Position numbers and translations under genes: made by a program. Under the pieces are notes generated by a model. It had not been told where the DNA came from, made no database searches, and was given only the letters and a program-made list of their open reading frames with translations. Shown here piece after piece: positions 18,227 through 27,493 of a stretch of DNA of 64,000 nt. The DNA lies in the NCBI GenBank assembly GCA_904382605.1, contig CAJFJA010000001.1, positions 130,793 to 194,792 of the forward strand, read 5' to 3'. Numbering within the stretch: position 1 is the first letter of the stretch; every line of letters starts with the position of its first letter. This DNA comes from Candidatus Alloclostridium intestinigallinarum. Its GTDB lineage: Bacteria > Bacillota > Clostridia > Christensenellales > UBA3700.

Positions 18227-19521
18227 AAATTACGGTGATCGGCGGCGGACTTGCCGGCTGTGAGGCGGCTTGCTACCTTGCAAAGCGCGGCTACGACGTC
18301 ACGATAATCGAAATGAGGGGAGTGAAAACCACTCCTTGCCATAAAACGGACAGGCTGGCTGAACTGGTATGCAGTAACAGTCTGAAAGCCACGGGAGACG
18401 ATACCGCTTCGGGAATGCTGAAAGCGGAGATAGACCGGTTGGGCGGAACGCTGCTTTCGCTTGCGCGTAAAGCTGCCGTGCCCGCCGGCGGAGCGCTCGC
18501 CGTGGACAGGGAAGAGTTTTCGCGGCTTGTGGAAGAAGAATTGGGCAGGCTGGGCGTAAACGTGGTGCGCAAAGAGGCAGACTCTGTACCCGGAGAAGGC
18601 ATAACGCTTGTGGCGTGCGGTCCCATGGTGTCCGACAAAATGGCGGAATATCTGTCGGAAAAGTGCGGCGGAGGGTTGCATTTTTACGACGCGGTCGCCC
18701 CTATCGTGAGCGCGGCGGGTGTGGATACGAACAGCGCGTTCTTTGCCGCGAGATACGATAAAGGAGAAGCCGACTACCTCAACTGTCCGATGGACAAGGA
18801 AGAGTACCTTGCCTTCCGCGAGGCTCTTTTAAGTGCGGAAAAAGCCGTGTTGCACGACTTTGAAAAGGGCGACGTGTTCGAAGGGTGTATGCCGATAGAA
18901 GCGCTTGCCGCACGCGGCGAGGACGCCATGCGTTACGGCCCGCTGCGCCCGGTTGGTTTAAGACTTCCGGACGGGAGCAAGCCTTATGCGGTATTGCAGC
19001 TGAGAAAGGAGAATCTGGCGGGAGACGCGTACAATCTGGTGGGATTTCAGACGAATCTGAAATTCTCCGAACAAAAGCGGGTGTTTTCGCTTATTCCCGC
19101 GCTCAAAAACGCAGAGTTTTTGCGCTACGGCATAATGCACCGCAATACGTATATAAACGCACCCGGTTGTCTTGACGCGGACTTTTCCCTGAAAAGCGCG
19201 CCAGACGTGTTTGTCGTCGGACAGCTCAGCGGCGTAGAGGGATACGTGGAGAGCATGGCTTCGGGACTTATCGGAGCGATAAACGCCGTAAGAAGGGCGG
19301 AAGGAGAAAAGGCGTTTATTCCGCCGCCAACCACCATATGCGGCGCGCTGTGCCTGCATCTTACGGCGGCAACGGACAACTACCAGCCGATGAATGCGAA
19401 TTTCGGCATACTTCCGCCACTTGAAGGCGGTAAAATAAAGGATAAAAAAATGCGCAAGCGCGCATACACGACGCGCGGAATGCACGATTTGGAAAATGCG
19501 TGCGCCGCGGCGGGACTGTAA
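18223..19521 (+). CDS. trmFO: Methylenetetrahydrofolate--tRNA-(uracil-5-)-methyltransferase TrmFO
   Basis: TrmFO is the folate- and FAD-dependent enzyme that makes m5U54 in the T loop of tRNA in most Gram-positives. The 432-residue protein begins with the dinucleotide-binding motif [12 protein letters not shown], followed by the family segment [33 protein letters not shown] is the C-terminal FAD-binding signature. It starts at GTG 18223 inside the topA stop, with GGAG 8 nt upstream. xerC and codY, which flank hslVU in Bacillus, are absent here. Confidence 0.96.
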   Translation: MKITVIGGGLAGCEAACYLAKRGYDVTIIEMRGVKTTPCHKTDRLAELVCSNSLKATGDDTASGMLKAEIDRLGGTLLSLARKAAVPAGGALAVDREEFSRLVEEELGRLGVNVVRKEADSVPGEGITLVACGPMVSDKMAEYLSEKCGGGLHFYDAVAPIVSAAGVDTNSAFFAARYDKGEADYLNCPMDKEEYLAFREALLSAEKAVLHDFEKGDVFEGCMPIEALAARGEDAMRYGPLRPVGLRLPDGSKPYAVLQLRKENLAGDAYNLVGFQTNLKFSEQKRVFSLIPALKNAEFLRYGIMHRNTYINAPGCLDADFSLKSAPDVFVVGQLSGVEGYVESMASGLIGAINAVRRAEGEKAFIPPPTTICGALCLHLTAATDNYQPMNANFGILPPLEGGKIKDKKMRKRAYTTRGMHDLENACAAAGL

Positions 19522-19534
19522 AAAAGGAGAAATT

Positions 19535-20068
19535 ATGGAATTCAGAGGAACTACCATTTGCGCAGTAAGGCGCGACGGCAAAATAGCCGTTGCCGGCGAC
19601 GGGCAGGTTACGGTCGGGGAAAGCGTAGTGTTCAAGTCGAACGCGAGAAAGGTAAAGCGTATTTACGACGATAAAGTGGTCATAGGTTTTGCCGGCAGTG
19701 TGGCTGACGCCTTTTCGCTTTCGGAAAAGTTTGAAGGTATGTTGCAGAAATATTCGGGCAATCTTATGCGCAGCGCGGTGGAACTTGCCGAAATGTGGCG
19801 CGGAGATAAATACCAGCGCAAGCTGGACGCGATGATGATTGTCGCGGATAAGGACAATCTGTTTATAGTTTCGGGCAACGGCGACGTTATAGATCCCGAC
19901 GGCAATGCGTGCGCGATAGGTTCGGGCGGTAATTACGCACTTGCCGCGGCACGCGCGCTTTTGCAGGAGACAGAGCTTTCCGCCGCCGAAATAGCAAAAA
20001 AAGCGTTGCTTATCGCAAGCGAACTGTGCGTTTTCACTAACGACCACATCGTCGTAGAGGAGGTGTAA
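19535..20068 (+). CDS. hslV: ATP-dependent protease peptidase subunit HslV (ClpQ)
   Basis: HslV is the proteasome-like double hexamer that degrades proteins unfolded by HslU. It has 177 residues from ATG 19535, chosen because AAGGAG lies just upstream; an earlier in-frame codon at 19496 falls within trmFO. The N-terminus [15 protein letters not shown] predicts a five-residue propeptide and a catalytic Thr6, as in threonine-type HslV rather than the serine form of B. subtilis ClpQ. GDGQVT and [15 protein letters not shown] are conserved. hslU starts two bases after the stop. Confidence 0.96.
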   Translation: MEFRGTTICAVRRDGKIAVAGDGQVTVGESVVFKSNARKVKRIYDDKVVIGFAGSVADAFSLSEKFEGMLQKYSGNLMRSAVELAEMWRGDKYQRKLDAMMIVADKDNLFIVSGNGDVIDPDGNACAIGSGGNYALAAARALLQETELSAAEIAKKALLIASELCVFTNDHIVVEEV

Positions 20069-20069
20069 C

Positions 20070-21383
20070 ATGGAATTTACTCCCAAACAGATAATAACGG
20101 AACTCGACAGATATATCATAGGGCAGGATAAGGCGAAGCGCGCGGTCGCCATCGCTTTGAGAAACCGCTACCGCCGCTCCCGCCTGACTCCCGAACTCAG
20201 ACAGGAGATAACGCCCAAAAATATCATTATGCAGGGTCCTACCGGCGTTGGTAAGACGGAGATAGCAAGAAGGCTCGCAAAACTTGTAAAGGCGCCTTTC
20301 GTAAAGGTGGAAGCCACCAAATTTACCGAAGTGGGATATGTCGGCAGGGATGTGGAATCTATGGTCAGGGACCTGGTCGAAGTTTCCGTCCGCCTCGTGA
20401 AAGAGGAAAAATACAAGGAAGTCGAGAGCAAGGCGGCAGCGAGCGTGGAAAAGATACTCATGCCCGTACTTATAGGTATCAAGGGCAAAGAACTGCCCGA
20501 AGGCACGGACGCCAAGGAGATACAGCAAGCCGCGCTTGCCGCCTACCGCAACGGAGAAATGGACGGTTACACCGTGGAGATAGAGATGGTGGAAAATCCC
20601 AAGCCGCAGCAGATAATGCCCGGTTCGGGAGTTGAAATAAATATAGGCGAAATGCTGGGCGGAATTTTGCCCAAACGCAAGAAAAAGCGCAAGCTTACGG
20701 TAAAGAAAGCGCGCGAACTGCTTATGCTGGCTGAATCGGACAAGCTCATAGATATGGAAAACGTGAATGCGGAAGCCATAGAGCGCGCCGAAAACGAAGG
20801 CATAATCTTTATCGACGAAATAGACAAGATCACCGCCCGCGGCAATACGAGCGGTCCCGACGTGTCCCGCGAGGGCGTTCAGCGCGATATTCTGCCCATA
20901 GTGGAAGGGTGCACGGTGAACACCAAGTACGGAATTATAAGGACGGACTTTATTCTGTTCATCGCCGCAGGCGCGTTCCATATCGCCAAGGTTTCCGACC
21001 TCATACCCGAATTGCAGGGCAGATTCCCCATTCTGGTCAAGCTTGACAGTCTGGGCAAGGAGGACTTCAAGCGTATTCTCACGCAGACGGACAACGCCAT
21101 TCTGAAGCAGTACACGGAACTTTTGCGCGTGGACAACGTGGAATTGAAGTTCACGCCCGAAGCAATCGACCTTATTGCGGAAATAGCCGTCAACGAAAAC
21201 GACAATAACGAGGATATCGGCGCGCGCAGACTGCATACGATTATGGAAAATCTGCTCGAAGACATATCTTTCAATGCGGGTAATCTTACGTCTACGGTGG
21301 AACTTGCCGTGGACAGGCACTATGTGGAAACGCATCTGGAAGGCTCAATCAAGGCGCAAAATCTGAAAAAATATATACTGTGA
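20070..21383 (+). CDS. hslU: ATP-dependent protease ATPase subunit HslU (ClpY)
   Basis: HslU is the AAA+ unfoldase that feeds HslV. The 437-residue protein has Walker A GPTGVGKTE (about 55-63), the I-domain insertion (about 110-240), Walker B IIFIDEIDKI and the C-terminal tail KKYIL, which inserts into HslV to activate it. GAGGAGG lies within the end of hslV, so the two are translated together. Confidence 0.97.
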   Translation: MEFTPKQIITELDRYIIGQDKAKRAVAIALRNRYRRSRLTPELRQEITPKNIIMQGPTGVGKTEIARRLAKLVKAPFVKVEATKFTEVGYVGRDVESMVRDLVEVSVRLVKEEKYKEVESKAAASVEKILMPVLIGIKGKELPEGTDAKEIQQAALAAYRNGEMDGYTVEIEMVENPKPQQIMPGSGVEINIGEMLGGILPKRKKKRKLTVKKARELLMLAESDKLIDMENVNAEAIERAENEGIIFIDEIDKITARGNTSGPDVSREGVQRDILPIVEGCTVNTKYGIIRTDFILFIAAGAFHIAKVSDLIPELQGRFPILVKLDSLGKEDFKRILTQTDNAILKQYTELLRVDNVELKFTPEAIDLIAEIAVNENDNNEDIGARRLHTIMENLLEDISFNAGNLTSTVELAVDRHYVETHLEGSIKAQNLKKYIL

Positions 21384-21390
21384 GGCTGAA

Positions 21391-22647
21391 ATGATAAATA
21401 TACCCAAAGGTACCAAGGACGTCGTTCCTTCGGAATCGTATAAGTGGCACTTTATAGAGGATAAGGCAAGGCAGATTGCAAAGGAATTCTGTATGCGTGA
21501 AATACGCACTCCGGTATTTGAACATACGGAGCTGTTTTTGCGCGGCGTGGGCGACACGACCGATATCGTAAACAAGGAGATGTACACTTTCAACGATAAG
21601 GGCGGCAGGAGCATAACGTTAAAGCCGGAAGGCACGGCGGGCGTTGCGCGCGCGTTTATAGAAAACGGACTGGGAGAAAATCCCCAGCCCACGAAAATGT
21701 ACTATATTACGCCCGTGTTCAGATACGAGCGGCCGCAGGCGGGCAGATTGCGCGAACACCACCAGTTCGGCGTGGAAATTTATGGCTCGGCATCTCCGCA
21801 GGCGGATGCGGAAGTGATTTTGATAGCGCGCGCAATGTTGAACAAGGTGGGTATTAAAGACGATATGCTGTCGCTCAATATAAATTCCATCGGCTGTCCC
21901 AAGTGCAGGGCGGACTATAACAGGGCGCTTAAAGAATATTTTTCCGCGCGTATAGACGGTATGTGCTCCACCTGCCGCGAAAGGCTGGATAAAAATCCGC
22001 TCCGCATATTAGACTGCAAGGAAGAAGGGTGCAGGAAGATAGCGGCGGACGCGCCCGTCATTCTGGACTATCTTTGCGACGACTGCAAAAATCACCACGA
22101 GCAGTTGTGCTCCGCGCTCGAAGCCGCGGGAGTGAAGTACACGATAAATCCGCATATAGTGCGCGGACTTGACTACTATACGCGCACGGTATTCGAGTTC
22201 ATAAGCACCGCAATAGGCGCCCAGGGCACCGTTTGCGGCGGCGGCAGATACGACGGACTTGTACAGGAAGTGGGCGGAAAACCCACTCCGGCGGCAGGTT
22301 TCGGCATGGGTATAGAACGCCTTCTGATGGTAATGCAGAACACGGGGATAGTAATCCCCGAACCTGCCGGTCCCGACGTGTACTTGGCGCCGCTTTGCGA
22401 GCAGGGCTATGCCGTTTCTCTTGCCATGGCTGAAAGACTGCGCGCAAAGGGCTTTGCCGTCGAGCGCGAAATTTCGGGCAGAAGTCTGAAAGCGCAGATG
22501 AAATACGCCGCCAAGACAGGAGCGAAAAAGGTGGTGTTTATCGGCGAGGACGAAATTGCAAAAGGAATATATACCGTAAAAAATATGGCGGACGGAACTT
22601 CCTCCGCCATGACGGAAGAAGAGCTTACGGAGGCTTTATATGAGTGA
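21391..22647 (+). CDS. hisS: Histidine--tRNA ligase
   Basis: A class II synthetase that charges tRNA-His. The 418-residue protein shows motif 1 near the N-terminus (FEHTELFLRGVG), motif 2 FRYERPQAGRLREHHQFGVE, the histidine-A signature GLDYYTRTVFEF and motif 3 GFGMGIERLLM, followed by the anticodon-binding domain (about 325-418). A zinc-ribbon-like CPKCR..CSTCR segment (about 170-200) is inserted, as seen in some clostridial enzymes. It overlaps aspS by 8 bases; hisS-aspS is a common pair. Confidence 0.96.
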   Translation: MINIPKGTKDVVPSESYKWHFIEDKARQIAKEFCMREIRTPVFEHTELFLRGVGDTTDIVNKEMYTFNDKGGRSITLKPEGTAGVARAFIENGLGENPQPTKMYYITPVFRYERPQAGRLREHHQFGVEIYGSASPQADAEVILIARAMLNKVGIKDDMLSLNINSIGCPKCRADYNRALKEYFSARIDGMCSTCRERLDKNPLRILDCKEEGCRKIAADAPVILDYLCDDCKNHHEQLCSALEAAGVKYTINPHIVRGLDYYTRTVFEFISTAIGAQGTVCGGGRYDGLVQEVGGKPTPAAGFGMGIERLLMVMQNTGIVIPEPAGPDVYLAPLCEQGYAVSLAMAERLRAKGFAVEREISGRSLKAQMKYAAKTGAKKVVFIGEDEIAKGIYTVKNMADGTSSAMTEEELTEALYE

Positions 22648-24436
22648 ATTGTTAAACGGAGCAAAACGCACCCATATGTGCGGACAGCTCAGGGCGGGCG
22701 ACGAAGGAAAGCGCGCGGTGGTAATGGGCTTTGTTGCCAAATACCGCAACCTGGGTAATCTTATCTTTATCGACGTGCGCGACCGCACGGGTATAGTGCA
22801 GGTGGCTTTCGATTCCGCACAGCACGAAGATATATTCGCAAAGGCGGAAAGTCTGCGCAACGAATATGTCGTATGCTGTGAAGGCGTCGTAAGAAGCAGG
22901 GGCGGCAATATCAATAAAAATCTGCCCACGGGCGAAATTGAAATTCTCGCCGATAATCTGAAAATACTTTCCGAAGCGGAAGTTGCGCCCTTTGTGATAT
23001 GCGAGGACGTAAAGGCGGCGGAAACGCTTAGACTGAAATACCGCTATCTGGATTTAAGAAGGGCATATCTGCAGCAAAAGCTGATAATGCGCGACAAGAT
23101 AACGCGTATCGTGAGAAATTACCTTTCCGATAACGGCTTTTTGGAGATAGAAACGCCGTTTCTGGGTAAGTCCACTCCCGAAGGCGCGCGCGACTACCTT
23201 GTGCCTTCGCGCGTACATCCGGGCGAATTTTACGCCCTGCCGCAGTCGCCGCAGCTGTATAAACAGCTTCTTATGATTGCGGGCATGGACAGGTATTATC
23301 AGGTGGCAAGGTGCTTCCGCGACGAGGATTTGCGCGCCAACCGCCAGCCCGAATTTACGCAGATAGACATGGAAATGAGCTACGTCGAGGACAGTGAAGA
23401 CGTAATGGAGATAGCCGAAGAGATGATCAAAAAGGTGTTCTCCGAGTGCTGCGGACTGAAATTCGAAGGCAAATTCCGCCGTATTCCCTATGCCGAAGCC
23501 ATGGCGCGCTGGGGAAGCGACAAGCCCGATACCCGTTTCGATCTGGAATTGAAGGACCTGACGCAGGTCGTAAAGGACTGCGGATTTTCCGTATTTGCGG
23601 CAGCATGCGAAAAGGGCGCCGTAAGGGCGATAAACGCAAAGGGATTGGGCAAGGTCATGACAAGGAAGGACATAGACGCCTGCACGGACTTTGCCAAGGG
23701 GTACGGTCTGGGCGGACTTGCCTTTGCCAACTATAAAAAGGAAGGCGTGACCGCTTCTTTCTACAAGTTCCTGACCCCAGAAACGATTGCCCGGATAGAG
23801 GAGATTACGGGAGCGGAAGAAGGCGACGTCATCTTCTTTGCCGCAAGCGAAAAAGGACAGCTGGTTACCGACTGCCTCGGCGGACTGAGGTGCTATCTTG
23901 CGGACAAGTATAACCTTTACGACAAGAGCAAATTCGACTTTTTGTGGGTGGTGGACTTCCCCATGTTCGAATACAGCGAAGAGGAAGGAAGGCTTGTTGC
24001 CGTGCACCATCCGTTTACCAGCGTGAAGAGCGCGGATATTCCTCTGCTCGACACAAATCCGCTTGCCGCGCGCGCCAACGCCTACGACCTTGTAATAAAC
24101 GGTCAGGAAGCGGGCGGCGGAAGTATAAGGATTCACGACCCGAATATGCAGCAGAAAATGTTTGAAAAACTCGGCATGAGCGACGAGGATATTAAAACGC
24201 GATTCGGCTTTTTCGTGGACGCTTTCAAATACGGCGCACCTCCGCACGGCGGACTTGCGTTCGGTCTTGACAGGCTGGTAATGCTGGTTACCGGCTGCGA
24301 CAATATAAAGGACGTCATCGCGTTCCCCAAGATCCAGAACGCGTCCTGCCTTATGACGGGCGCTCCCGCACAGGTGGACGACAAACAGCTTACCGAACTT
24401 TCAATCAGGATAAGCGACGAAAACGATAAAAAATAA
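22640..24436 (+). CDS. aspS: Aspartate--tRNA ligase
   Basis: A class II synthetase that charges tRNA-Asp (possibly also tRNA-Asn; discrimination cannot be read from sequence alone). It has 598 residues. The N-terminal OB-fold anticodon domain has IFIDVRDRTGIVQV. Motif 2 is in FRDEDLRANRQPEFTQIDME. The bacterial GAD insertion lies at about 290-420, and motif 3 is GLAFGLDRLVML. Its start overlaps the end of hisS; glyA follows 18 nt later. Confidence 0.97.
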   Translation: MSELLNGAKRTHMCGQLRAGDEGKRAVVMGFVAKYRNLGNLIFIDVRDRTGIVQVAFDSAQHEDIFAKAESLRNEYVVCCEGVVRSRGGNINKNLPTGEIEILADNLKILSEAEVAPFVICEDVKAAETLRLKYRYLDLRRAYLQQKLIMRDKITRIVRNYLSDNGFLEIETPFLGKSTPEGARDYLVPSRVHPGEFYALPQSPQLYKQLLMIAGMDRYYQVARCFRDEDLRANRQPEFTQIDMEMSYVEDSEDVMEIAEEMIKKVFSECCGLKFEGKFRRIPYAEAMARWGSDKPDTRFDLELKDLTQVVKDCGFSVFAAACEKGAVRAINAKGLGKVMTRKDIDACTDFAKGYGLGGLAFANYKKEGVTASFYKFLTPETIARIEEITGAEEGDVIFFAASEKGQLVTDCLGGLRCYLADKYNLYDKSKFDFLWVVDFPMFEYSEEEGRLVAVHHPFTSVKSADIPLLDTNPLAARANAYDLVINGQEAGGGSIRIHDPNMQQKMFEKLGMSDEDIKTRFGFFVDAFKYGAPPHGGLAFGLDRLVMLVTGCDNIKDVIAFPKIQNASCLMTGAPAQVDDKQLTELSIRISDENDKK

Positions 24437-24454
24437 ACATAAGAGGTATAAATT

Positions 24455-25711
24455 ATGGTAGATCTCAAAATTATCAAGGACTTCGACCCGGAACTTTACA
24501 AATCTTTCGAGCTGGAACTTGCCCGTCAGCGCGGCAATCTGGAACTGATTGCGAGCGAAAATATAGTATCTCCCGCGGTTATGGCGGCAATGGGTACCTT
24601 CTTCACCAACAAGTATGCGGAAGGTTATCCCGGTAAGAGATATTACGGCGGATGTGAATTCGTGGATATGGCGGAAAATCTGGCGATCGAAAGGGCTAAA
24701 AAGCTGTTCGGCGCAAACTTCGCAAATGTGCAGGCGCACAGCGGAGCAAGCGCGAACCTTGCCGTATTCTTCGCGCTCATTCAGCCCGGCGATACCGTGC
24801 TGAGCATGAATCTGGCGCACGGCGGACACCTCAGCCACGGCTCGCCCGTGAATATTTCCGGTAAATATTTCAATATCGTGCCTTACGGTGTGGACAAGGA
24901 AACCTGCATGATAAATTACGACGAGGTCGAGCGTATCGCAAAGGAATGCAAGCCTAAACTCATTCTCGCGGGAGCAAGCGCATATCCCAGAACCATCGAC
25001 TTCAAGCGTTTCAGGGAAATAGCCGACGAAGTGGGCGCTTACCTCATGGTGGATATGGCCCACATTGCCGGTCTTGTGGCGGCGGGAGAACATCCTTCGC
25101 CCGTTCCTTACGCCCACGTGACTTCCACCACCACCCATAAGACATTGCGCGGACCCCGCGGAGGACTTATACTCACCAACGACGAAGAACTCGCAAAGAA
25201 GATTGACAAGGCAATCTTCCCCGGCACGCAGGGCGGTCCGCTCATGCACATAATCGCCGCAAAGGCGGTAGCCTTCAAGGAGGCAATGATGCCCGAATTC
25301 AAAGAGTATCAGCACAGAGTCGTGCTCAATGCAAAGTCGCTTGCCGAAGGACTTATGAAGAGGGGCGTTTCCCTTGTTTCCGGCGGCACGGACAACCACC
25401 TGATGCTCGTAGACCTCACCTCCAAGGGCAAGACGGGTAAGGAGATAGAAAAACTGCTCGATCTGGCGCACATCACCGTCAACAAGAACGCCATACCGTT
25501 CGACCCTCAAAAGCCGTTCGTCACTTCCGGCATAAGGCTGGGCACTCCCGCAACGGCTACAAGAGGTATGCAACCCGAAGATATGGACGTGGTCGCCGAG
25601 TGCATCGCCGACGTTATCGACAGGGGCGAAGCCGCCGTGGAAGAAGTGGGTAAAAAGGTCGCCGCTTTGTGCGAAAAATATCCTATCTACCAAAACGATA
25701 TTAACTGCTGA
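24455..25711 (+). CDS. glyA: Serine hydroxymethyltransferase
   Basis: GlyA is a PLP enzyme that converts serine and tetrahydrofolate to glycine and methylene-THF. It supplies one-carbon units that TrmFO, Fmt and purine synthesis use. The 418 residues show the N-terminal [31 protein letters not shown], and the PLP-lysine motif [18 protein letters not shown] ribosome site precedes the ATG. A terminator follows the stop, so the hisS-aspS-glyA stretch ends here. Confidence 0.97.
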   Translation: MVDLKIIKDFDPELYKSFELELARQRGNLELIASENIVSPAVMAAMGTFFTNKYAEGYPGKRYYGGCEFVDMAENLAIERAKKLFGANFANVQAHSGASANLAVFFALIQPGDTVLSMNLAHGGHLSHGSPVNISGKYFNIVPYGVDKETCMINYDEVERIAKECKPKLILAGASAYPRTIDFKRFREIADEVGAYLMVDMAHIAGLVAAGEHPSPVPYAHVTSTTTHKTLRGPRGGLILTNDEELAKKIDKAIFPGTQGGPLMHIIAAKAVAFKEAMMPEFKEYQHRVVLNAKSLAEGLMKRGVSLVSGGTDNHLMLVDLTSKGKTGKEIEKLLDLAHITVNKNAIPFDPQKPFVTSGIRLGTPATATRGMQPEDMDVVAECIADVIDRGEAAVEEVGKKVAALCEKYPIYQNDINC

Positions 25712-25733
25712 TTTTACTGCAACAGCATTTCTA

Positions 25734-25767
25734 GGGCGTGTCGCAATGCGGTGCGCCCGTATTTTTT
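25734..25767 (+). terminator. Rho-independent terminator after glyA
   Basis: Arms GGGCG (25734-25738) and CGCCC (25754-25758), with an inner CGC-AAT-GCG helix, then GTATTTTTT. Confidence 0.7.
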
Positions 25768-25866
25768 ACTGCAAATGAAACAAGTCTGCCGCGATGTATG
25801 CCGCTAAAGGGGCGCGACGGATTTTACCTTATTTGCATACGCATTTTTTCCTTGCAGATACTATGC

Positions 25867-25895
25867 TTGACAGCAGGGGATAGGTATGGTAAAAT
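25867..25895 (+). promoter_or_regulatory. Promoter of the Rrf2-desulfurase fusion
   Basis: TTGACA (25867-25872), 17 nt, TAAAAT (25890-25895). Because the gene product carries an Rrf2 DNA-binding domain, this is a likely site of autoregulation. It also fixes the start codon: frame-compatible codons upstream would not be transcribed from it. Confidence 0.75.
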
Positions 25896-25920
25896 AATCT
25901 ACGGTAAAAAGGTAAAGATT

Positions 25921-27450
25921 ATGGTTTTTTCTCAAAAAGTAAAAATAGCGCTCAACGCCGTAAAACTGCTCTCAGGACTTGAAGAGAGTGAAGTTATGGA
26001 TGTAAACGATTGCGCCCGTAAGCTGGGGGTAAGTCCGCGTTATCTGGAACAGGTATTATATATTCTGCGAAAAAACGGATTTGTCGCCGCCCGCCGCGGC
26101 GCGGACGGCGGATACCGCCTTTCCGACAGGGGGAGGAATTGCAGTGCAAACGATATAATCGCAGCAATAAGCGGAAACGATCAGGAGTGTACGGACGATT
26201 TTTCCGGCAAAGTATGCCGCATTATGGAGTCTGCGGCGGATAAAATAGCGTTTTCGCCCGAAGAAAGCGGTGGAATATACCTTGATAACGCCGCAACCAC
26301 CGCCGCGGACAGCGATGTGGTTGAGAAAATGCTGCCTTATTTTTCGGATATATACGGAAACGCCTCGTCCCTGCACGCCATGGGCAGGCGCGCTCTGAAT
26401 GCCGTGGACGAAGCCAGAGAGCGGATTGCCGCCTGTATAAACGCAAAACCTTGGGAGATATATTTCACCTGCGGCGGCAGCGAGAGCGATAACTGGGCGA
26501 TAAAAGGCGCGGCATACGCTATGAAAGATAAGGGAAGACATATAATTACTACGTCGGTGGAACATCCCGCGGTGCTGGAATCGTGCCGTGCGCTCGAGCG
26601 TTGCGGCTTTGAAGTAACGTATCTGCCGGTAAACACTCAGGGAACAATCGATATTTCTGACCTTGAAAACGCGATAAGAAAGGATACGGTTTTAATAAGT
26701 GTAATGACCGCAAACAACGAGACGGGCGCGGTAATGGATATTGCTAGGGTTGGTGAAGTTGCAAAATCGCATTCAGTCGTCTTCCATACCGACGCGGTGC
26801 AGGCGGCTGGGCATCTCGACCTTGACGTGGGCAAGTCGCATGCGGATATGCTTTCGCTCAGCGGGCATAAGTTTTACTGTCCTAAGGGTGTCGGTATACT
26901 TTACAAACGCAACGGAGTGAGGTGCGAAAGATTTATGGACGGCGGAGAACAGGAGCGCGGCAGAAGAGCGGGCACTCTCAACACTCCCGGAATAGTTGCA
27001 ATCGGATACGCTTTGGAAAAGGCGTGCCGTGAACGCGTGCAAAACGACGCGCGCATTCTTGCAATGAGAAACGCTTTCGAGGACAGACTGCTTTCGCATA
27101 AGGGCATAGGACAGATAACGGTGCATAGCAGGGATAGCAGACTTTCGTCACATTCCTGTCTTACTTTCCACGGCATTAACGGTCATGCGCTTCTTGCTCG
27201 CCTTGACGAAAACAAGGTTTATGCGTCCATAGGTTCGGCATGTTCTTCTGGGTCTGCGGTGCTTTCGCACGTGCTTACCGCCATGGGTGTCTCCGAAGAG
27301 GACGCGCGTTCGACGCTCCGCTTCACATTCGGAAAATACAATACTCTCAGACAGGCGGAACAGGCGGCGGACATAGTGGCGCAACAGGCGGAAAATCTTC
27401 GCATATCCGACCTGTTCGCAAGGGATAACGCGGACAAAAAGTCCGTCTGA
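25921..27450 (+). CDS. Rrf2-type regulator fused to a NifS/IscS cysteine desulfurase
   Basis: One 509-residue frame joins two proteins that are normally separate. Residues 1-105 are an Rrf2/IscR winged helix (LNAVKLLSGLEE, CARKLGVSPRYLEQVLYILR, RRGADGGYRLS). Only Cys90 and Cys99 lie in the usual Fe-S cluster region, one fewer than in IscR. Residues 118-490 are a class V desulfurase: IYLDNAATT (119-127), HPAV, the PLP lysine in SGHKFYC (Lys317) and the sulfur-accepting cysteine in GSACSSGS (Cys441). The inferred role is cysteine desulfuration for Fe-S or tRNA thiolation, with built-in transcriptional feedback. ATG 25921 follows the promoter; the frame is open upstream, but that part precedes the promoter. 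No iscU follows. Confidence 0.9.
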   Translation: MVFSQKVKIALNAVKLLSGLEESEVMDVNDCARKLGVSPRYLEQVLYILRKNGFVAARRGADGGYRLSDRGRNCSANDIIAAISGNDQECTDDFSGKVCRIMESAADKIAFSPEESGGIYLDNAATTAADSDVVEKMLPYFSDIYGNASSLHAMGRRALNAVDEARERIAACINAKPWEIYFTCGGSESDNWAIKGAAYAMKDKGRHIITTSVEHPAVLESCRALERCGFEVTYLPVNTQGTIDISDLENAIRKDTVLISVMTANNETGAVMDIARVGEVAKSHSVVFHTDAVQAAGHLDLDVGKSHADMLSLSGHKFYCPKGVGILYKRNGVRCERFMDGGEQERGRRAGTLNTPGIVAIGYALEKACRERVQNDARILAMRNAFEDRLLSHKGIGQITVHSRDSRLSSHSCLTFHGINGHALLARLDENKVYASIGSACSSGSAVLSHVLTAMGVSEEDARSTLRFTFGKYNTLRQAEQAADIVAQQAENLRISDLFARDNADKKSV

Positions 27451-27479
27451 TTGACAACGCGGCGTAAGTGGTATATAAT
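27451..27479 (+). promoter_or_regulatory. Consensus promoter of the leucine-rich-repeat lipoprotein
   Basis: TTGACA (27451-27456), 17 nt, TATAAT (27474-27479), starting one base after the previous stop. The start point near 27486 leaves only about 8 nt before ATG 27494. Confidence 0.85.
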
Positions 27480-27493
27480 AAAAACAAGTGGTT

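Noticed and set aside
20037-21335. 432-codon open frame antisense to hslU
   Set aside because: Shadow of a well-supported HslU; the translation lacks any family pattern.
25738-25920. N-terminal extension of the Rrf2-desulfurase fusion
   Set aside because: The extra codons overlap the glyA terminator and the promoter; the Rrf2 fold begins at 25921.
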